From positions 47,805-111,804 of the forward strand of contig JADKCV010000012.1 in NCBI GenBank assembly GCA_016718655.1: a DNA stretch of 64,000 bases. Direction: 5' to 3'. Positions 61,407-64,000 of this stretch are shown one piece after another. Below the pieces are notes generated by a model. That model was not told the origin of the DNA and ran no database searches. It saw only the letters and a list, made by a program, of their open reading frames with translations. A program made the translations under genes and the position numbers. How positions within the stretch are numbered: the stretch's first letter is position 1; every line of letters begins with the position of its first letter. This DNA is from Flavobacteriales bacterium (GTDB lineage Bacteria; Bacteroidota; Bacteroidia; Flavobacteriales_F; PHOS-HE28).

Positions 61407-63308
61407 TCACCGCATCCTGCTCGCGTTCAAGATCGCCAACAGCGCCACGCCCACATCGGCGAACACGGCTTCCCACAACGTGGCCAAGCCACCCGCACCG
61501 AGGATGAGCACGATGGCCTTCACACCAAAGGCGAGTATGATGTTCTGCGTGACCACGCGCTTGGTGGCTTTGCCGATGCGGATGGCCTCGGCGATGCTGC
61601 TGGGCTTGTCGTTCTGAAGGACCACGTCGGCGGTCTCGATCGCCGCATCGCTGCCCAGACCGCCCATGGCGATGCCCACATCGCTGAGGGCGAGCACCGG
61701 CGCATCGTTGATGCCGTCGCCCACGAAGGCCACCACGGCGGTGGGGTCCTTCTTCGCTTCCTGCATCCGAGTCACCTTGTCTTCCGGCAATAGATCACCA
61801 AAGGCTTTGTTGATGCCGAGCGCTGCGGCAACACGCTGCGTGATGCCCGTCTTATCGCCGCTGAGCATCACGATGTCGCGGATGCCTTGGGCCTTCAGCA
61901 GGCTGATGGTCTCCTTCGCATCGGCCTTGATCTTGTCGGCCACGGTGAGGTAGCCCGCGTATGCGCCGCCGATGGCGCACACCACGATGGTGTCCTCCAC
62001 GGCATCCACTTCCGCCGGATAGGACACGTTGAACTTCTTCAGCAACCGCGCGTTGCCCACCAGCACTTCGGTGACATCCACCGTACCGCGCATGCCGTGC
62101 GCGCTGATCTCTTCCACGTTCGTCGCTTCGCTCACGGCATCGCCCTGCGGATGTTTCAGCACCGCCTGTGCGATGGGGTGCGTGCTGTGCGTCTCCATCG
62201 CTTTCACCACGCCGAGCAAACGGCCCTCGGTGAAGCCCGCAGCAGGCTTCACTTCCTGCACGGCGAACACGCCTTCGGTGAGCGTGCCGGTCTTGTCCAT
62301 CACGATGGTGTTCACCTTGGTGAGCACGTCGAGGTAGTTGCCGCCCTTCAGCAATATGCCCTTGCGACTTGCCGCGCCGATGCCGCCGAAGTAGCCCAGC
62401 GGAATACTGATGACCAGCGCACACGGACAGGAGATCACCAGGAAGATGAGCGCGCGGTAGAGCCAGGTGTTGAAGACGTACGGCTCCACGATGAGCATCG
62501 GAACCAGCACGATGCCCACGGCCAAGGCTACCACGATGGGCGTGTAGATGCGCGCGAACTTGCGGATGAAGAGTTCCGTGGGCGACTTGCTCTTCGCAGC
62601 GTTCTGCACCAGGTCGAGGATGCGAGCGAGGCTGCTGTCGCCGAAGGGCTTGGTCACTTCCATGTCCACCACCTTGTCCGTGGCGATCATGCCGGCGAGC
62701 ACCGGAGCTTCCTTCACGATGGTGCGCGGCACGCTCTCGCCGGTGAGGGCAGCAGTATCGAAGGAGGCCTGGTCGCTAAGGAGTTTGCCGTCCAGGGGCA
62801 CACGATCGCCCACGCGGATGCGGATGGTGTCACCGACTTTCACCTCGGCGGCGGGCGTTTCCACCGGGACACCATCGCGCATCACGTTCGCGGTATCGGG
62901 CCGTACATCGAGCAGCGCTTGGATGTTGCGCTTGGCGCGGTCCATAGCAGCGTCCTGGAACAGTTCGCCCACGGCGTAGAAGAGCATCACGGCCACGCCT
63001 TCGGGATATTCCTGGATGAAGAACGCGCCGATGGTGGCGAGGCTCATGAGGAAGAACTCGCTGAACACATCGCCCTTGGCGATCGCCTTGATCGCTTTGA
63101 TCAAAACAGGAAGACCTACGGGCAGATAGGCCGCGAGGTACCAGGCCAGTCGCCACCACAGCTGTTGCCAGAACTGCGGTGCAAGCTGGTCAATGGCGAT
63201 GCCGCCGATCAAAAGCATGAAGGAGGCGATGGCGGGCAGGTAGCCGCGCCATGCGGATGGGGTACCTGTTGCTTTCGCGTAGTTGTTGTGATCCTGACCG
63301 GAGCTCAT
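61407..63308 (-). CDS. heavy-metal (Zn/Cd/Co/Pb-type) P1B ATPase
   Basis: A 633-residue P1B ATPase. It has no N-terminal HMA domain: helices begin at about residue 20. The actuator has TGES (189-192), TM6 the CPC metal site (294-296) in ISCPCALVISIP, the phosphorylation motif MDKTGTLTEG has Asp338, followed by the HP-type THPIAQAV and GDGINDAPVLALSDVG. Similarity is greatest to Zn2+/Cd2+ exporters (CPC type). The ion is inferred. It exports metal to the periplasm in the cluster of the periplasmic and HMA proteins. Confidence 0.93.
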   Translation of the reverse strand: MSSGQDHNNYAKATGTPSAWRGYLPAIASFMLLIGGIAIDQLAPQFWQQLWWRLAWYLAAYLPVGLPVLIKAIKAIAKGDVFSEFFLMSLATIGAFFIQEYPEGVAVMLFYAVGELFQDAAMDRAKRNIQALLDVRPDTANVMRDGVPVETPAAEVKVGDTIRIRVGDRVPLDGKLLSDQASFDTAALTGESVPRTIVKEAPVLAGMIATDKVVDMEVTKPFGDSSLARILDLVQNAAKSKSPTELFIRKFARIYTPIVVALAVGIVLVPMLIVEPYVFNTWLYRALIFLVISCPCALVISIPLGYFGGIGAASRKGILLKGGNYLDVLTKVNTIVMDKTGTLTEGVFAVQEVKPAAGFTEGRLLGVVKAMETHSTHPIAQAVLKHPQGDAVSEATNVEEISAHGMRGTVDVTEVLVGNARLLKKFNVSYPAEVDAVEDTIVVCAIGGAYAGYLTVADKIKADAKETISLLKAQGIRDIVMLSGDKTGITQRVAAALGINKAFGDLLPEDKVTRMQEAKKDPTAVVAFVGDGINDAPVLALSDVGIAMGGLGSDAAIETADVVLQNDKPSSIAEAIRIGKATKRVVTQNIILAFGVKAIVLILGAGGLATLWEAVFADVGVALLAILNASRMR

Positions 63309-63370
63309 GGTTGTTGTTCTGTTCGCGCCTAATGCACTGACAAATGTTCGATGATCACCTTACGATAGGC

Positions 63371-63817
63371 TTAGTGCTGATGCCCATCCGATGCGTTGTG
63401 CTGCTCCACCGGCTGCGGTATTTCCCGCGGGCCGGAGGTGAGCTGCGCGCTCACGAAGCCGCTGAGCAGCTTAATACTGGGAACAACGGTAAAGTCATAC
63501 GGGCTTTTGAGCGCGGCACGCAGATAGCCTTTCTTGTCCGGTAACATTTCGGGGTTGGCCGTCGTGCGGTTGTTGAACTGGATGTAGGCCGTGCCGGTCA
63601 AACCGTCCACTGGTAGCGTGTTGCCCAGTGTATCCAACAGAAAGAAATGGGCTTCTTTCCAAGCCACGACCATTTCGATATAGTGCGTGCCTGCATCACC
63701 AAGGATGCCTCCGTGAGGAGCTTTAGGCATTGGGTCCTGGGCGGAGAGCAAAGCGCTGAATGCAAGTGCGGTGCCCGCCAAAGCGATGCGGAGCTTGGTT
63801 CGTATGCGCATGTTCAT
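63371..63817 (-). CDS. periplasmic protein of metal-efflux cluster
   Basis: A 148-residue protein with a signal peptide (ending ALLSAQ), then MPKAPHGGILGDAGTHYIEM, a motif block often seen in proteins next to CzcB-type adaptors, a beta-rich body (YIQFNNRTTANPEMLPDKKG) and a His-ending tail (EQHNASDGHQH). It is likely a metal-binding or metal-sensing periplasmic protein. The ATG at 63817 was chosen; 63811 is equally good. It lies between the P-type ATPase and a truncated gene with a His-rich tail. Confidence 0.72.
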   Translation of the reverse strand: MNMRIRTKLRIALAGTALAFSALLSAQDPMPKAPHGGILGDAGTHYIEMVVAWKEAHFFLLDTLGNTLPVDGLTGTAYIQFNNRTTANPEMLPDKKGYLRAALKSPYDFTVVPSIKLLSGFVSAQLTSGPREIPQPVEQHNASDGHQH

Positions 63818-63833
63818 CTGGAATTTTGCACCG

Positions 63834-63863
63834 CCGCCCGGCAGGACAAGTCCCGCCGGGCGG
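63834..63863. terminator. hairpin between two leftward metal-cluster genes
   Basis: CCGCCCGGC (63834-63842) and GCCGGGCGG (63855-63863) form a perfect 9-bp GC-rich stem, 12 bases past the stop of the edge gene and 17 before the next start. No U-tract. It may limit read-through. Confidence 0.55.
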
Positions 63864-63875
63864 TGTGCGTGTTCA

Positions 63876-64000
63876 TCAATGCGTATGGCCGTCGTCGTGG
63901 CTGTGACCGGCGGTGGTGTCGTGCGCGGCTTCGTCATGCGCATGTCCATCGTCGTGGCTGTGGCCGTCCTTCTCATCGTGGGCTTCGGCGCCGTGGTCGT
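63876..64000 (-). CDS. His-rich C-terminal tail of a gene entering from the right edge
   Basis: The minus-strand frame ends at TGA 63876-63878. The visible residues are very rich in His, Asp and Gly, including GHSHDDGHAHDE and a final GHSHDDGHTH. Such tails close periplasmic adaptor or metal-binding proteins of RND-type and other zinc systems. The rest of the gene is outside the window. Given the neighbours it is probably part of the metal-efflux cluster. Confidence 0.7.
   Translation of the reverse strand, partial: DHGAEAHDEKDGHSHDDGHAHDEAAHDTTAGHSHDDGHTH

Noticed and set aside
61887..63332. Plus-strand frame of 481 codons opposite the P1B ATPase
   Set aside because: The ATPase has every conserved motif. 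This frame is a His/Glu-rich shadow.

Overview
The window looks like a chromosomal segment of a GC-rich member of the Bacteroidota, most likely a Flavobacteriales-like lineage known mainly from metagenomes. The evidence is about ten secreted proteins, or remnants of them, ending in a type IX secretion system (T9SS) C-terminal sorting domain (typical motif YPNPT or FPNPV, ending in a short basic or hydrophobic strand); a Rho factor with a long disordered insert; a TonB-dependent receptor with a carboxypeptidase-like plug extension; LytS/LytTR regulators; and start-proximal boxes matching the Bacteroidota -7 consensus TAnnTTTG. No tRNA, rRNA or CRISPR array was seen. A partial histidine kinase runs in from the left edge, and a His-rich tail of a metal-efflux-type protein runs out on the right.

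Layout. 0-2.6 kb: histidine kinase end, then a leftward feoA-feoB operon that continues into a 54-aa FeoB-associated Cys-rich membrane protein. 2.7-9 kb: secreted T9SS proteins, including a CotH-type protein, and a lipoprotein hydrolase carrying a Kazal-like tail. 9-14.3 kb: a TerC transporter, then a disturbed stretch in which a low-GC frameshifted T9SS gene sits between two copies of the 3' end of a DNA cytosine methyltransferase gene, followed by a doubly frameshifted pirin gene. 14.3-22.5 kb: SDR, TonB receptor, LytS/LytTR pair, enoyl-CoA hydratase, secreted M28 peptidase, DUF4293. 22.8-25.9 kb: rho, then a four-helix-bundle gene bracketed by inverted hexamer-repeat sequence.

25.9-36 kb is housekeeping: Mpl, an MBL hydrolase, SRAP, Rieske, ComEC, an RlmI-like methyltransferase, a K+/H+ antiporter and ThrE. 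36-38.3 kb: a beta-helix plus triple-repeat secreted pair. 38.5-44.6 kb: leftward envelope genes (SpoIID-like, lpxB, a small membrane protein, surE, an SGNH/MBOAT O-acylation pair). 44.8-55.7 kb: VCBS protein, RidA, twin lipoproteins, YeiH, a P-type cation ATPase, small unknowns, a T9SS relic and a delta-60-repeat T9SS protein.

55.8-60.6 kb is the accessory-looking part: unknown proteins, a fibronectin-III protein, an orphan LuxR-type regulator and two striking tandem arrays (about 24 units of 21 bp carrying a GTCCT/AGGAC dyad, and four units of about 117 bp). 60.6-64 kb is a leftward metal-efflux cluster: His-rich protein end, periplasmic protein, Zn/Cd-type P-ATPase, stand-alone HMA protein, DUF3703.

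Four separate single-base indels (about 10.84, 13.72, 13.95 and 25.56 kb) break otherwise intact reading frames. They may be real decay or consensus errors and are flagged individually.
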